From Roseibium suaedae (GTDB lineage: Bacteria; Pseudomonadota; Alphaproteobacteria; Rhizobiales; Stappiaceae): DNA of 64,000 bases. The notes below the pieces were generated by a model. It was not told the DNA's origin. It ran no database searches and worked only from the letters and a program-made list of their open reading frames with translations. The position numbers were made by a program, and so were the translations under genes. Location of the stretch: NCBI RefSeq assembly GCF_900142725.1, contig NZ_FRBW01000004.1:434001-498000 (forward strand), written 5' to 3'. Below, in pieces: positions 1 to 8,924 of the stretch; within the stretch, counting starts at the first letter, position 1; every line of letters begins with the position of its first letter.

Positions 1-36
1 CCGAGCAAGGCCTTCGCCGGATGGCCCGGAAGCTGC

Positions 37-1698
37 TCAGGCGCTAGCTGGCGAGGCTGCGTTGCCGCCATTAACTTCCGCTGCTGCCTTGTCCCGCAGG
101 ATACGGCGGATCACCTTGCCGGTGGTCGTCAGGGGGAGATCCGGAACGAACTCGATTTCGCGCGGATATTCATGGGCGGAGAGACGCTCGCGGACATGGG
201 CCCGGATCGAGGCTTCAAGGTCTGCGGACGCAGTCTGGCCAGGTTTCAGCACCACATAGGCCTTGACGATTTCCGTGCGCAGCTTGTCCGGTTTGCCGAT
301 CGCCGCCGAGAGCGCCACCGCCGGATGGGTCAGCAGGCAATCCTCGATTTCGCCGGGGCCGATACGATAGCTTGCCGAGGTGATGACATCGTCATCCCGG
401 CCGACGAAAAGGATATAGCCATCTTCATCCTGGGTGCCCTGGTCGCCGGTGATCATCCAGTCGCCGATGAATTTCTCGATCGTGGCATCAGGCTTGTTCC
501 AGTAGCGCAGGAACATCACCGGATCCGGGCGGCGGATGGCGATCTGGCCGAGGGACCCGGGAGCCAGTTCGTTGCCTTCCGCATTGATGATGGCAACGTC
601 ATGGCCCGGAATGGCCATCCCGGCTGATCCCGAGCGGCTGACGCCTGCGCTGTGGCAGGAGCCGAGCACGGCGTTGCATTCGGTCTGGCCGTAGAATTCA
701 TTGACCGGGAAACCGAACTCGGCCTCGAACCAGTCATAGGTTTCCCGTCCGAGCATTTCGCCTGCGGATCCGACGCTGCGCAGCTTCAGGTCAAAGCGCG
801 CGGCAGGGCGTTCCACCGCCCGCAGCATCTTCAGCGCGGTTGGTGGAATGAAGGCATTTCGGACGTTCTCATCGGCCATGAGCTTGAAGGCCCGTTCCGG
901 GTCGAACTTGCGCGGGGCAAAGGAAATCACCGGCACGCCGAAATGCAGGGCCGGGAACAGAGCATTCAGAAGCCCGCCTGCCCAGGCCCAGTCGGACGGG
1001 GTCCAGAGCAGGTCGCCGGGCTGGGGCATGAAGTCTTGCGACATCTGAATGCCCGGTAGATGGCCCGGAAGAACGCGGTGCCCGTGGAGCACGCCCTTGG
1101 GCTGGCCGGTCGTGCCCGAAGTGTAGATCATCAGGGCCGGATCGTTCGGGCTGGTCGCAAGCGTCTCGAACCGGTCCGAAGCTTTTTCCAGCAATGCGTC
1201 AAAGCTGATGGCAAGATCGCTTGCGCCTGAGACGCTGATGATCGTTTCCAGAGATGGGATACCGGCGCGCAGAGCGTCGATCTTTTCAAGGCCAGCCGCA
1301 TCGGTGACGAGATATTTCGCACCCGAATCGGTCAGCCGGTAGGTCAGCGCTTCGGGCCCGAACAGGGCGGCGAGGGGGACGGCGACTGCACCGGCCTTGT
1401 AGGCCGCAAGATGGGTGATGGCGGTTGCCGGACCCTGAGGCAGCAGGATGGCGACCCGGTCGCCCAGCTTCAGGCCGAGGCCGGTCAGCGCGTTGGCCAG
1501 CCTGCTGGAGGCGCGGGACAGATCCTGATGGCTCCAGTCCTGATGGCTGCCGTCTTCTTCCACATGACGGATCGCGAGGGACTGAGGCCGTTCCAGCGCC
1601 CAGCGGTCGGAAACGCTGGTGGCGATGTTGTAGACTGACGGGATCTGCCAGGTGAACTGCTTGCGAAGCGCCGCGATGGAGCTGGCTGGCTGGAGCAT
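37..1698 (-). CDS. AMP-dependent acyl-CoA synthetase
   Basis: A 553-residue ANL-superfamily ligase that would activate a carboxylic acid to its acyl-adenylate and then to the CoA thioester in the cytosol. The P-loop YTSGTTGQPKG lies at residues 192-202, the EFYGQTECN adenine-binding motif near 336, the WMITGDQG hinge-side motif near 415, and the catalytic C-terminal lysine in TTTGKVIRR near 533. Length fits medium/short-chain acyl-CoA synthetases. The substrate cannot be told from sequence; acetyl/propionyl or a medium-chain acid are the likely choices. No clear ribosome binding site precedes the ATG, so the start may be slightly off. It stands alone on this strand, with a repeat element in the gap upstream. 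Confidence 0.9.
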   Translation of the reverse strand: MLQPASSIAALRKQFTWQIPSVYNIATSVSDRWALERPQSLAIRHVEEDGSHQDWSHQDLSRASSRLANALTGLGLKLGDRVAILLPQGPATAITHLAAYKAGAVAVPLAALFGPEALTYRLTDSGAKYLVTDAAGLEKIDALRAGIPSLETIISVSGASDLAISFDALLEKASDRFETLATSPNDPALMIYTSGTTGQPKGVLHGHRVLPGHLPGIQMSQDFMPQPGDLLWTPSDWAWAGGLLNALFPALHFGVPVISFAPRKFDPERAFKLMADENVRNAFIPPTALKMLRAVERPAARFDLKLRSVGSAGEMLGRETYDWFEAEFGFPVNEFYGQTECNAVLGSCHSAGVSRSGSAGMAIPGHDVAIINAEGNELAPGSLGQIAIRRPDPVMFLRYWNKPDATIEKFIGDWMITGDQGTQDEDGYILFVGRDDDVITSASYRIGPGEIEDCLLTHPAVALSAAIGKPDKLRTEIVKAYVVLKPGQTASADLEASIRAHVRERLSAHEYPREIEFVPDLPLTTTGKVIRRILRDKAAAEVNGGNAASPASA

Positions 1699-1848
1699 GG
1701 AAAGGTCCGTTGCCGAAAAAATGAGCTCGTCAACCTATCCAGAGCGGTGCTGCAGTGCAATAGAAAGCGCGTGGAACGGTGAATACGGGCTCCGACTGCC
1801 GACAATGTCTCTGAGAAAATTGGAGACGCTGATCACGATGATCCGTCT

Positions 1849-1978
1849 GTCATCCCTGCGAAGGCAGGGATCCGGTACCCGCCAGAGATCATTCTCTTTT
1901 CAAAAAAGAGGCTCTCCGGGATACTTGATCCCGGTCTTGATGCTTGCGCACCAAACCGGGATGACGGGCAAACTTGAC
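1849..1978 (+). repeat. Intergenic palindromic repeat, copy A
   Basis: An approximately 117-bp core bounded by GTCATCCC (1849) and GGGATGAC (ending 1965), plus a shared flank GCAAACTTGAC (1968-1978). The left half folds as CCCTGC-gaag-GCAGGG (1854-1869). The right half carries ATCCCGGT...ACCGGGAT arms. The same element, inverted, lies at 60416-60543. It fills most of the 339-bp gene-free stretch between the acyl-CoA synthetase and the YchJ gene (1699-2037); nothing else was recognised there. Confidence 0.75.
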
Positions 1979-2037
1979 CGGTTTTTTGGCCGCCTCGGCG
2001 CGCTGTAGCGCTGCCTGCTGCCAGCACTGAAGCCGGT

Positions 2038-2472
2038 CTATTTCTCTTCGATGGCTTCAACATAGTACCAGCGCCCGGCCTTCTTGCGGAAGCGGCTCAG
2101 TTCCCGGTGGGTGTTGAGCTTTGCTCCGGCCAGATATCGGGCCTCGAACAGAACGGTTCCATCCCGGTCTGCGGCTTGCCCGCCGGTCGTGCCCAGGACT
2201 TTCAGCCCGGTCCAGCGGCTTTCGGCAGCCCAGGCGGCGGTCGCCACCGCGTCAAAGCCCGGCTGATATTTCGGCCAGAGCGTGTCCTTCAGATAGCTGA
2301 TCTTCTGGCAGACATAGGCGCTGTAGCGCGAGCGCATCAGCGCTTCGGCTGTCGGCGCAGCTGCCTCGCCGGACAGATAGGGACCACAGCACAGGCCAAA
2401 AACTTGCCCGGATCCACAGGGACAGGCGGCATCAAGGGCTGGCACAGAGGAGGAACTGTCATTCTGGGTCAT
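2038..2472 (-). CDS. YchJ/UPF0225 SEC-C motif protein
   Basis: A 144-residue protein with an N-terminal SEC-C zinc motif (CPCGSG...LCCGPY, residues about 18-32) followed by the YchJ signature LMRSRYSAYV and an NTF2-like C-terminal half. E. coli YchJ is the family namesake; its biochemical role is not established, though zinc binding through the SEC-C cysteines is expected. Length matches the family. It lies between repeat copy A and the racemase operon and shows no obvious operon partner. Confidence 0.85.
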   Translation of the reverse strand: MTQNDSSSSVPALDAACPCGSGQVFGLCCGPYLSGEAAAPTAEALMRSRYSAYVCQKISYLKDTLWPKYQPGFDAVATAAWAAESRWTGLKVLGTTGGQAADRDGTVLFEARYLAGAKLNTHRELSRFRKKAGRWYYVEAIEEK

Positions 2473-2577
2473 GGTCGAAGCCGGATTGTTTCAAGAAATG
2501 CCGACTTCGCCTGAAACCGCACGCCCGTCAAGCCGGGCCGGCTGATCGGCGAGGGGAGGCTGAGATGTACGTCGGGG

Positions 2578-3240
2578 CTATCGGGCGATCGCTTCAGCGA
2601 GCTTGACTGAAGAGGCAACGCCATCAATGACCGGGATCTTGAACCGGGCCGAAAGGTCGGAGGCCAGATCCGCCATGCCGGCGCATCCAAGCGCAATTGC
2701 GCCGATCTGGTCAGCTTCCAGGGCTGCTTCTATCTCCCTCTCGACCCGCAGACGGGCGTCGCTTCCCGGAATTTCCAGATCGAGAACCGGAACATTGGCG
2801 GCGCGGACCCTGGCGCAGCGGCCCGAGAGGCCGGTGCGAGCAATGTTGTCTTCGAGGATCGGCACGGAAATGGGCAGGGTTGTCACCACAGAGAATTTCT
2901 CGGCGGCAATCGAGGCGACGTGATAGGCGGCCTCGCCGATGCCGAGAACTGGTACCCGCTTGCGGGCCCTGAGCTCCCAGAGCCCCGTGTCATCAAAGCA
3001 GGCAATCACCACTGCCGTGATGCTCGGATCGGCATCGAGCGACGCATCGAACAGGGCGAACAGTCCCGGAAGGGCGGCTTCCCCATCTTCAGGTCCCTGA
3101 ATGGCGGCGGGGCCGGTCGACGGGTTGATGGCCGTGACCCTCGTGCCGGGGCTTGCAACGGCGCGTGCGGCCTCTCCCACCTTTACGGTCATCGAGGCCG
3201 TGCTGTTGGGATTGATGAACAGGATATGGGCGTTTTGCAT
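2578..3240 (-). CDS. Asp/Glu/hydantoin racemase family protein
   Basis: A 220-residue cofactor-independent racemase-like protein. It starts with FINPNSTASMT, typical of the hydantoin racemase branch, and has the two expected catalytic cysteines, C81 in VIACFDDTG and C186 in ALGCAGMADL. Family members interconvert the stereoisomers of hydantoins or allantoin by two-base proton transfer at the alpha carbon. It is the last gene of the operon that carries the ABC importer, 14 bp after the second permease. The inferred job is to racemise the imported compound or a derivative; the exact substrate is unknown. Confidence 0.85.
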   Translation of the reverse strand: MQNAHILFINPNSTASMTVKVGEAARAVASPGTRVTAINPSTGPAAIQGPEDGEAALPGLFALFDASLDADPSITAVVIACFDDTGLWELRARKRVPVLGIGEAAYHVASIAAEKFSVVTTLPISVPILEDNIARTGLSGRCARVRAANVPVLDLEIPGSDARLRVEREIEAALEADQIGAIALGCAGMADLASDLSARFKIPVIDGVASSVKLAEAIAR

Positions 3241-3254
3241 GGAGTGTCCGGGAA

Positions 3255-4094
3255 TTAGACCAGCCCCTGGCCGGCATCGGAACCGAGCCGCGAGCGGCGC
3301 CGGTTGAGGGTCACGACAACGGCGAGAAACAGTCCGATGATCAGGAAGGAAAACCCGGTTGTCAGCGTGCCGAGGGCGAAGATGACCGGCGTCGTGACAT
3401 TGGTGGTCATGCCGTAGATTTCGAGCGGCAGCGTGTTGTAGCTGCCTGCGGTGAGCAGGGTGCGCGCGAATTCGTCATAGGAGAGGGTGAAGCCGAAAAG
3501 CGCCACGCCAAGCAGCATCGGCGCGATGATCGGCAGGATCACGTGACGGATTGTCTGCCAGGAGGTTGCGCCCTGATCACGGGCGGCTTCCTCGTAGGAT
3601 TTGTCGAAGCGGTTGAAGACGGCGAACATGATCAGGAGGCCGAAAGGCAGCGTCCAGGTGAGCTGTGAGCCGAAGCCGGACGTCGCCCAATGCACCGGCA
3701 GGCCGGACTGGGAGAAGATCAGCCCGACGCCGAGCGAAATCAGGATCGACGGGATCACCAGCGAGGTGACGATCAGGTAGAAGATCACGCCGGAACCGGG
3801 GAAGCGCTTGCGGAAGGCAAGGCCGCCCATGACGGAGACGACGACAGTCGTCGCCATGACCATGAGGCCGAGAAGGAGCGAGCGGCTGAAGCTGCCCCAG
3901 ATGTCGCCGACGGCCTGCTGCTCGAAGAGATCGTGGAACCAGTGCAGCGAGACGCCGCGCATGGGGAAGGTCAGGCCGCCTTGCGGGCCCTGGAAGCTCA
4001 GGATCGCAATGGTGATCGTCGGTCCATAGAGAAACACCAGGAACAGGGCGAAGAAACAGGCGAGGACGTAGAAGGACCGGCTGCGCTTGTCCAT
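3255..4094 (-). CDS. ABC transporter permease, PotC type
   Basis: A 279-residue inner-membrane permease with six predicted helices and the EAA loop (EAARDQGATSW...ILPIIAPML) that contacts the ATPase. An upstream in-frame TTG at 4100 is possible, but the ATG at 4094 has AAGGAG eight bases before it and is preferred. It is the second permease of the polyamine/opine/compatible-solute (PotBC) class and lies 2 bp after the potB-like gene. Substrate is not readable from the permease. Confidence 0.9.
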   Translation of the reverse strand: MDKRSRSFYVLACFFALFLVFLYGPTITIAILSFQGPQGGLTFPMRGVSLHWFHDLFEQQAVGDIWGSFSRSLLLGLMVMATTVVVSVMGGLAFRKRFPGSGVIFYLIVTSLVIPSILISLGVGLIFSQSGLPVHWATSGFGSQLTWTLPFGLLIMFAVFNRFDKSYEEAARDQGATSWQTIRHVILPIIAPMLLGVALFGFTLSYDEFARTLLTAGSYNTLPLEIYGMTTNVTTPVIFALGTLTTGFSFLIIGLFLAVVVTLNRRRSRLGSDAGQGLV

Positions 4095-4096
4095 GA

Positions 4097-5026
4097 TCAA
4101 AGCTCCTTCCGGATGTCGACGAACCGCAAGAGGATGGAAATCACCAGAAGCACCGTGATCAGGAGGATGACGGCTGTGGCGGCAGCAGACGGATATTGCA
4201 GCAGGGCCACGTCGTTGGAGATCAGCCGTCCGACATTGGCCTTCTGGCTGCCGGACATGAAGCGCACGGTGATGAAATCGCCCATGACCAGCGTCACGAC
4301 GAAGATCGAGCCGATCATGATGCCGGGCTTGGCCAGGGGAATGATGACGTTGGTCAGGGTCTGGAAGCCGCTTGCACCATTGTCATAGGCCGCTTCGATC
4401 AGGGATTTGTCGATCCGCATCATGGTGTTGAAGATCGGGACCACCATGAACAGCGTGTAGAGATGGACAAAGGCGAGGATCACCGAGAAATCGGAGAAGA
4501 GCAGCCATTCCAGCGGCTCGTCGATGACCCCCATGGAGATCAGCGTCGAATTGGCGATGCCATTGCGCCCGAGAAACGGGATCCACGAGATCATCCGGAT
4601 GATGTTCGAGGTCCAGAACGGGATCGTGCACAGCAGGAACAGCACGATCTGCCAGGTCTGGGTGCGGACGTGAAAGGCCAGGAAATGGGCGATGGTGAAA
4701 CCGAGAACCAGGGTGATGGCCCAGGTGATCACCGCATATTTGATTGTGTTGAAGAAGACCTGATAGGTGACCGGTGAGGTCAGCAGGAATTCGTAATTGT
4801 CGAACTGGAACGCTGGATAGATCGAGAACTCTGTCGCGCCCCAAAAACTGACCACGACAATCATGGCAATGGGCAGCACCAGGAAGAACAACAGCACAAG
4901 CGCCAGCGGCAGGGACAGCAGCCAGCCGGTGACGGCATCGGGCAGCCGGCTCAGGCTGAAACCGCTGTCGGTGCGGGGGGCGCGGGCTGAGGCCGCGTGC
5001 GGCAGGGAGGGCGTCTGATCCGTCAT
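4097..5026 (-). CDS. ABC transporter permease, PotB type
   Basis: A 309-residue permease with a cytoplasmic N-terminal tail of about 35 residues, then six predicted transmembrane helices. The EAA loop reads EAAYDNGASGFQTL followed by NVIIPLAKPGI. It pairs with the downstream PotC-like permease to form the membrane channel of the importer encoded from 7450 to 3255. It follows the binding-protein gene by about 75 bp. Confidence 0.9.
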   Translation of the reverse strand: MTDQTPSLPHAASARAPRTDSGFSLSRLPDAVTGWLLSLPLALVLLFFLVLPIAMIVVVSFWGATEFSIYPAFQFDNYEFLLTSPVTYQVFFNTIKYAVITWAITLVLGFTIAHFLAFHVRTQTWQIVLFLLCTIPFWTSNIIRMISWIPFLGRNGIANSTLISMGVIDEPLEWLLFSDFSVILAFVHLYTLFMVVPIFNTMMRIDKSLIEAAYDNGASGFQTLTNVIIPLAKPGIMIGSIFVVTLVMGDFITVRFMSGSQKANVGRLISNDVALLQYPSAAATAVILLITVLLVISILLRFVDIRKEL

Positions 5027-5100
5027 GAAGTCAGGGTCCGGTTGTGTCCTGGAGAACGCCCGGGGCCTTGAGGCCCCGGACGCGGTTGGTCAGGTCAGCC

Positions 5101-6393
5101 TCAGGCTGCGATGAACTCGTTCCACTTGCGAACCATGTACTGGTTCTCGTCCATGACCGCGTTCCAGCAGGCCACGGCGCCCATGCGCTCGTAGAAGGAA
5201 CCGCCATCGCGGGTGTCGCCGGCCTTGGCGAGCACATCGCCGAACGGGTTGGTGATGTCGCCGGTGGCTGCCTTGCCTTCGAACCAGTAACCCCACTCGT
5301 TTTCGCTCATGTGCAGCTTGGAGGTTTCCGGAACTGCGGAGTAGTAGCCCTGACGCATCAGGAAGCCGCCGACCCAGCCGTCGAGGTACCAGTTGATGTA
5401 TTCATAGGCAGCTTCCAGCTCCAGGCCGGTCAGGCTCTTGGACAGGCCGATGCCGCCGCCCCAGGAGCGGTAGCCTTCCTTCAGCGGCTGGTAGACGCAG
5501 TCGATGCCGCGGGACTTCACGGCGGTGATGGCCGGGGACCACATGGACTGGATCACGACTTCGCCGGAAGCCATCAGGTTGACGCTTTCGTCGAAGGTCT
5601 TCCAGAAGGCGCGGAACTGGCCGTTCTTCTTGGCTTCCGTGAAGATCGCCATGGTCTTGTCGATCTCTTCGCGGGTCATATTGCCCTTGTCGCCATACTT
5701 GATCTCGCCCATGGCTTCGCAAACCATGGCCGCATCCATGATGCCGATGGAGGAGATGTCGAGGATCGAGGCCTTGCCCTTGAATTCCGGGTTGAGCAGC
5801 TCGGTCCAGCTTTCGATCGGGCGGCCGATCAGGTCCGGACGGATGCCGAGCGTGTCAGCGTTGTAGATGGTCGGGATGAGGGTCATCCAGCCGGTCTGTT
5901 CCTTGGCAAAGGTCTTGCCATCCGGACCGTCGACAAAGCCGACCGTGTGCGGAGCGGTGCCCTGGGCGATGACGGATTCCGGCGTCAGCTTGCCGCTTTT
6001 GAAGATGCCGACGATCTTGTCGTAGTTCTTGATCTTGGACGTATCCATGGCCTGCAGGTTGCCGGTCGGCCAGACCTTCTTGCAGATCCAGTATTCGATG
6101 TCGGCAATGTCGAAGCTGTCCGGCTGGGTGGCGGCGCGCTGGGTGACGGCGTCACTGTCGAGCGCGGTCATTTCCAGGTTGAAGCCCAGGTCTTCCTTCA
6201 CCTTCTGGCCGACTTCGTTGAGGTTGGACACGCCCGTGCCGAACTGGCGGAGGGTCACGTTCTTGATGTTCTGTGCCCAGATGGTCGGAAAGCCGGTGAT
6301 GGCGCCGGAACCGAGAGCGGCACCGGTGAGGGCAGCTCCGCCCTTGAGGATGCTGCGCCGGCTTACGCCCTTCTTATCAACTGTATCTGTCAT
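5101..6393 (-). CDS. Extracellular solute-binding protein, Tat-exported, PotD type
   Basis: A 430-residue periplasmic binding protein. The N-terminus carries a twin-arginine-like signal (SRRSILKG at residues 11-18) followed by a hydrophobic Ala/Gly stretch ending near PTIWAQ. The body has the PotD/spermidine-putrescine-binding-protein fold features (WLGGGIGLSK-like segment WGGGIGLSKSLTG, ASGEVVIQ). AGGAG six bases before the ATG gives a strong ribosome binding site, consistent with the high expression needed for a binding protein. It captures the substrate for the two permeases and ATPase encoded beside it. Confidence 0.9.
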   Translation of the reverse strand: MTDTVDKKGVSRRSILKGGAALTGAALGSGAITGFPTIWAQNIKNVTLRQFGTGVSNLNEVGQKVKEDLGFNLEMTALDSDAVTQRAATQPDSFDIADIEYWICKKVWPTGNLQAMDTSKIKNYDKIVGIFKSGKLTPESVIAQGTAPHTVGFVDGPDGKTFAKEQTGWMTLIPTIYNADTLGIRPDLIGRPIESWTELLNPEFKGKASILDISSIGIMDAAMVCEAMGEIKYGDKGNMTREEIDKTMAIFTEAKKNGQFRAFWKTFDESVNLMASGEVVIQSMWSPAITAVKSRGIDCVYQPLKEGYRSWGGGIGLSKSLTGLELEAAYEYINWYLDGWVGGFLMRQGYYSAVPETSKLHMSENEWGYWFEGKAATGDITNPFGDVLAKAGDTRDGGSFYERMGAVACWNAVMDENQYMVRKWNEFIAA

Positions 6394-6457
6394 TTCGTGC
6401 TCCTGTTCCCCTTTGGAGTTTTATTTGGCCGCTGGATCCGGCCATATGCGGCGGCCC

Positions 6458-7450
6458 TCAGGCCGCGAGCGGGTGGGCATCTTCCGGCTTCCAGGTCAGG
6501 AAGACGGCGGTGCCGATATCGATCGGGTCCTGAAAGAAGACCTCGTCGGAAAGAGAGGCGGTCAGATCGCCCGTTGTGCCGGCATCAAGCGCCAGCTTGA
6601 CGGTCGAGCCGAGATACTCGACGTCGCGAACTGTTGCCCCGAGCAGGGTGCTGCCGCCATCCTGAGCCTTGCTGACAAGTAGCCGGTCCGCCCTGAGTGC
6701 GACGCGCTTGCCGGCCTGCCCCAGGACGTTGTGGCCGCCGATGAACTTGGCGACGAACTCGGTCGCCGGAGCGTTGAAGATGTCGCGCGGGGTTCCTGCC
6801 TGCTCGATGCGGCCGTTGTTCATGACGATGATGTCATCGGCCAGCGCCAGGGCTTCATCCTGGCTGTGGGTGACATGGATGAAGGAAATGCCCAGCTCTC
6901 TCTGCAGGCGCTTCAGCTCCAGCCGCATCTTGATGCGCAGGAACGGATCAAGCGCCGAGAGCGGCTCGTCGAGCAGCAGAACCGAAGGTTCGGTGATCAG
7001 TGCGCGGGCGAGGGCCACGCGCTGCTGCTGGCCGCCGGAGAGCTGCGAGGGCATGCGGGCCGCATAGGCGCTCATGTCCACCAGCTCGAGCAGCTCAAGC
7101 GCCTTTTTCTGGCGGATGGCCTTGTCGACGCCCTTCATCTTCTGTGAGAAGGCGACATTGTCGACCACGGACAGATGCGGAAAGAGGGCGTAGCTCTGAA
7201 ACATCATCGCCGTGCCGCGCTTGGCCGGGGGCAGGTCGGTGATGTTGGTGCCGCCCAGAACGATATCGCCGGTTGAAACGGTCTCGTGCCCGGCAATCAT
7301 TCTCAAGGTCGAGGACTTGCCGCAGCCCGATGGGCCGAGCAGGCAGGAATAGGACCCGGCCGCAAAACGGTGGTTGATCGCGTTTACCGCGATGGTGTCC
7401 CCATACTTCTTGGTGGTGGCCGCCAGTTCCAGCTCCAGGGATCGCGCCAT
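6458..7450 (-). CDS. ABC transporter ATP-binding protein, PotA type
   Basis: A 330-residue ATPase with Walker A GPSGCGKSS (about residues 39-47), signature LSGGQQQRVALARAL, Walker B LLLDEPLSALD and a C-terminal TOBE-like regulatory domain (ALRADRLLVS...LGATVRDVEYLG). It energises the PotBC-type permeases. It is the first gene of the operon, transcribed away from the GntR regulator, with GGAG upstream of the ATG. The shorter C-terminal domain than PotA suggests a non-spermidine substrate, but this is only an inference. Confidence 0.92.
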   Translation of the reverse strand: MARSLELELAATTKKYGDTIAVNAINHRFAAGSYSCLLGPSGCGKSSTLRMIAGHETVSTGDIVLGGTNITDLPPAKRGTAMMFQSYALFPHLSVVDNVAFSQKMKGVDKAIRQKKALELLELVDMSAYAARMPSQLSGGQQQRVALARALITEPSVLLLDEPLSALDPFLRIKMRLELKRLQRELGISFIHVTHSQDEALALADDIIVMNNGRIEQAGTPRDIFNAPATEFVAKFIGGHNVLGQAGKRVALRADRLLVSKAQDGGSTLLGATVRDVEYLGSTVKLALDAGTTGDLTASLSDEVFFQDPIDIGTAVFLTWKPEDAHPLAA

Positions 7451-7622
7451 GGCTGGTCGTCTCCTTCAGATACCCATCGTTGCGGCCAGATGACGCAAGG
7501 GCTGTGCCAAGAAGAGAGCGATTTGAATCTATTGGCTTTTTTGAATTTGGAATGTCCTCGGCAAATTTTACGAGGGAGAAAGTGCACAATAATTGATCGA
7601 TAAGAATACGTTTTGCCCAAAG

Positions 7623-7634
7623 ATTGTATACGAT
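7623..7634. promoter_or_regulatory. Candidate GntR/FCD operator
   Basis: The 12-mer ATTGTATACGAT is a near-perfect palindrome with a GTATAC core, the GT-N-AC arrangement typical of FadR/VanR-subfamily GntR operators. It sits in the 268-bp divergent region between the ABC operon (start 7450) and the gntR gene (start 7719), where it could control both. Confidence 0.55.
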
Positions 7635-7718
7635 CGTGAATTGCCAAGCCGGAGGGCTGGGCGTACCTTGTAATTCTCCCGCCGCAGTCCGGCGTACCAC
7701 CAGAAAACGACAAAGCCA

Positions 7719-8447
7719 GTGACCACAGCCGATCCCGAATCGAGCGACAATCTCCATGCCGTCTTTGCCCTGCCACCCGGTCGGGCCCTCGATATTTGCC
7801 TGAACATTCAGACGGCCCTGCTGGAGCACAAGCTCGCGCCGGGCGTGAAACTCTCGGAAGATGAAGTCGGCGAGATCTACGGTGTGAGCCGGACAGTGGT
7901 CCGGGCAGCGCTTCAGGCCCTGGCGCATTCCAATCTGGTCACGATCCGGAAGAATCGCGGTGCCTTTGTCGCCGAACCCTCCATCCGCGAGGCGCATGAG
8001 GTGTTTCAGGCGCGGGCGCTGATCGAGCCGGCTGTTGCCCGGATGGCAGCGCAGGCCATGACGGATGAGCAGCTTGCCGGGCTCAAGGCTCATCTGGAGG
8101 CGGAGCATGTGGCCCTGCACAAGGAAGACATGGGCCGCGCCCTGTTCCATTCCGGCGGATTTCACACCGCCATTGCGGAAATCGCTGATCATCGCGTTTT
8201 CACCAGCATGGTGCGCTCGCTGATCTCACGCTCTTCCCTGATCATCGCGCTCTACTGGAAGCGGTCGGACACGGCCTGCGAAAGCCATTCCCATCATGCG
8301 TTGATGCGGGCCTTCGAATTGAGGGATGCGGCGATGGCCGAGAGCATCCAGAAGAGCCACATCATCGATCTGCATTCGGGTCTTGATCTGCGCGAGAAGC
8401 CGCGTGGCGACTCATCCCTGAGCGCGGCGCTGGGCCGGACGGGCTGA
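7719..8447 (+). CDS. GntR-family transcriptional regulator with FCD domain
   Basis: A 242-residue regulator beginning at a GTG. The N-terminal winged helix (about residues 20-90) contains the GntR signature LSEDEVGEIYGVSRTVVRAALQAL followed by the wing (VTIRKNRGAFV). The rest is an all-helical FCD effector domain with the metal/acid-ligand histidines of the class (FHTAIAEIADH, ESHSHHALMRAF). It is divergent from the racemase/ABC operon, so it is probably its ligand-responsive repressor. The operator-like palindrome at 7623 supports this. The effector is likely the transported compound. Confidence 0.88.
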   Translation: MTTADPESSDNLHAVFALPPGRALDICLNIQTALLEHKLAPGVKLSEDEVGEIYGVSRTVVRAALQALAHSNLVTIRKNRGAFVAEPSIREAHEVFQARALIEPAVARMAAQAMTDEQLAGLKAHLEAEHVALHKEDMGRALFHSGGFHTAIAEIADHRVFTSMVRSLISRSSLIIALYWKRSDTACESHSHHALMRAFELRDAAMAESIQKSHIIDLHSGLDLREKPRGDSSLSAALGRTG

Positions 8448-8547
8448 CCTTCTGATGCCCCGATTATGAGTCTTTGAGATTTACGTGTTCGCCCGGAATT
8501 CGGGCGGCGCGGAAGGGGCGTGTTCCGCATGCCGCGGTCCCAGAAAC

Positions 8548-8580
8548 CAAAAAGGCCGAAGATCGTTTTGATCTTCGGCC
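8548..8580 (-). terminator. Rho-independent terminator of tRNA-Gly
   Basis: An 11-bp perfect stem GGCCGAAGATC / GATCTTCGGCC around a five-base loop (8554-8580), followed on the minus strand by a TTTTT run (8549-8553). It lies just downstream of the minus-strand tRNA-Gly gene. Confidence 0.85.
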
Positions 8581-8601
8581 TATGCGCCTTTCGGCGGAAT
8601 T

Positions 8602-8676
8602 TGGAGCGGGCGATGGGATTCGAACCCACGACCCCAACCTTGGCAAGGTTGTGCTCTACCCCTGAGCTACGCCCGC
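8602..8676 (-). tRNA. tRNA-Gly (GCC)
   Basis: Read on the minus strand it starts GCGGGCG and closes with CGCCCGC, then a T discriminator and an encoded CCA. The D arm (GTAGCTCAGGGGTAGAGC), anticodon loop TTGCCAA with anticodon GCC, and T arm GTGGGTTCGAATCCCAT all fold normally. The gene stands alone. Confidence 0.97.
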
Positions 8677-8728
8677 ATTTTGTGTCCGACCCGGTGGCTC
8701 GTTGGCTCCCTGCGTCGGCGAGGTGCGC

Positions 8729-8759
8729 AGTATATGGACCATGCTGAGACGGATTGCAA
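8729..8759 (-). promoter_or_regulatory. Putative tRNA-Gly promoter
   Basis: On the minus strand TTGCAA (8759-8754) is followed after 19 bases by TATACT (8734-8729), about 50 bp before the tRNA. The -10 is close to consensus, but the spacer is longer than ideal. Confidence 0.45.
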
Positions 8760-8924
8760 TAGACTTTTTTTGAGGGTCAAAATCGCCCTTGGGCTGTGGA
8801 TAATGTTGGAGCTCAAAAAGACGTAAAGCGCTGAATTCTGCCATGTTTTGCAAGGAAAGCGGCTTGTGGCGGAAATGAATTTGCGGCAAGACCGAGAGCA
8901 AGACGACTAAAAAAAGGTGCTGAC

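Noticed and set aside
5044..6600. Long plus-strand open frame across the ABC binding-protein gene
   Set aside because: It is the antisense shadow of the binding-protein gene and its neighbour; high GC keeps it open. No recognisable domain and no ribosome binding site.
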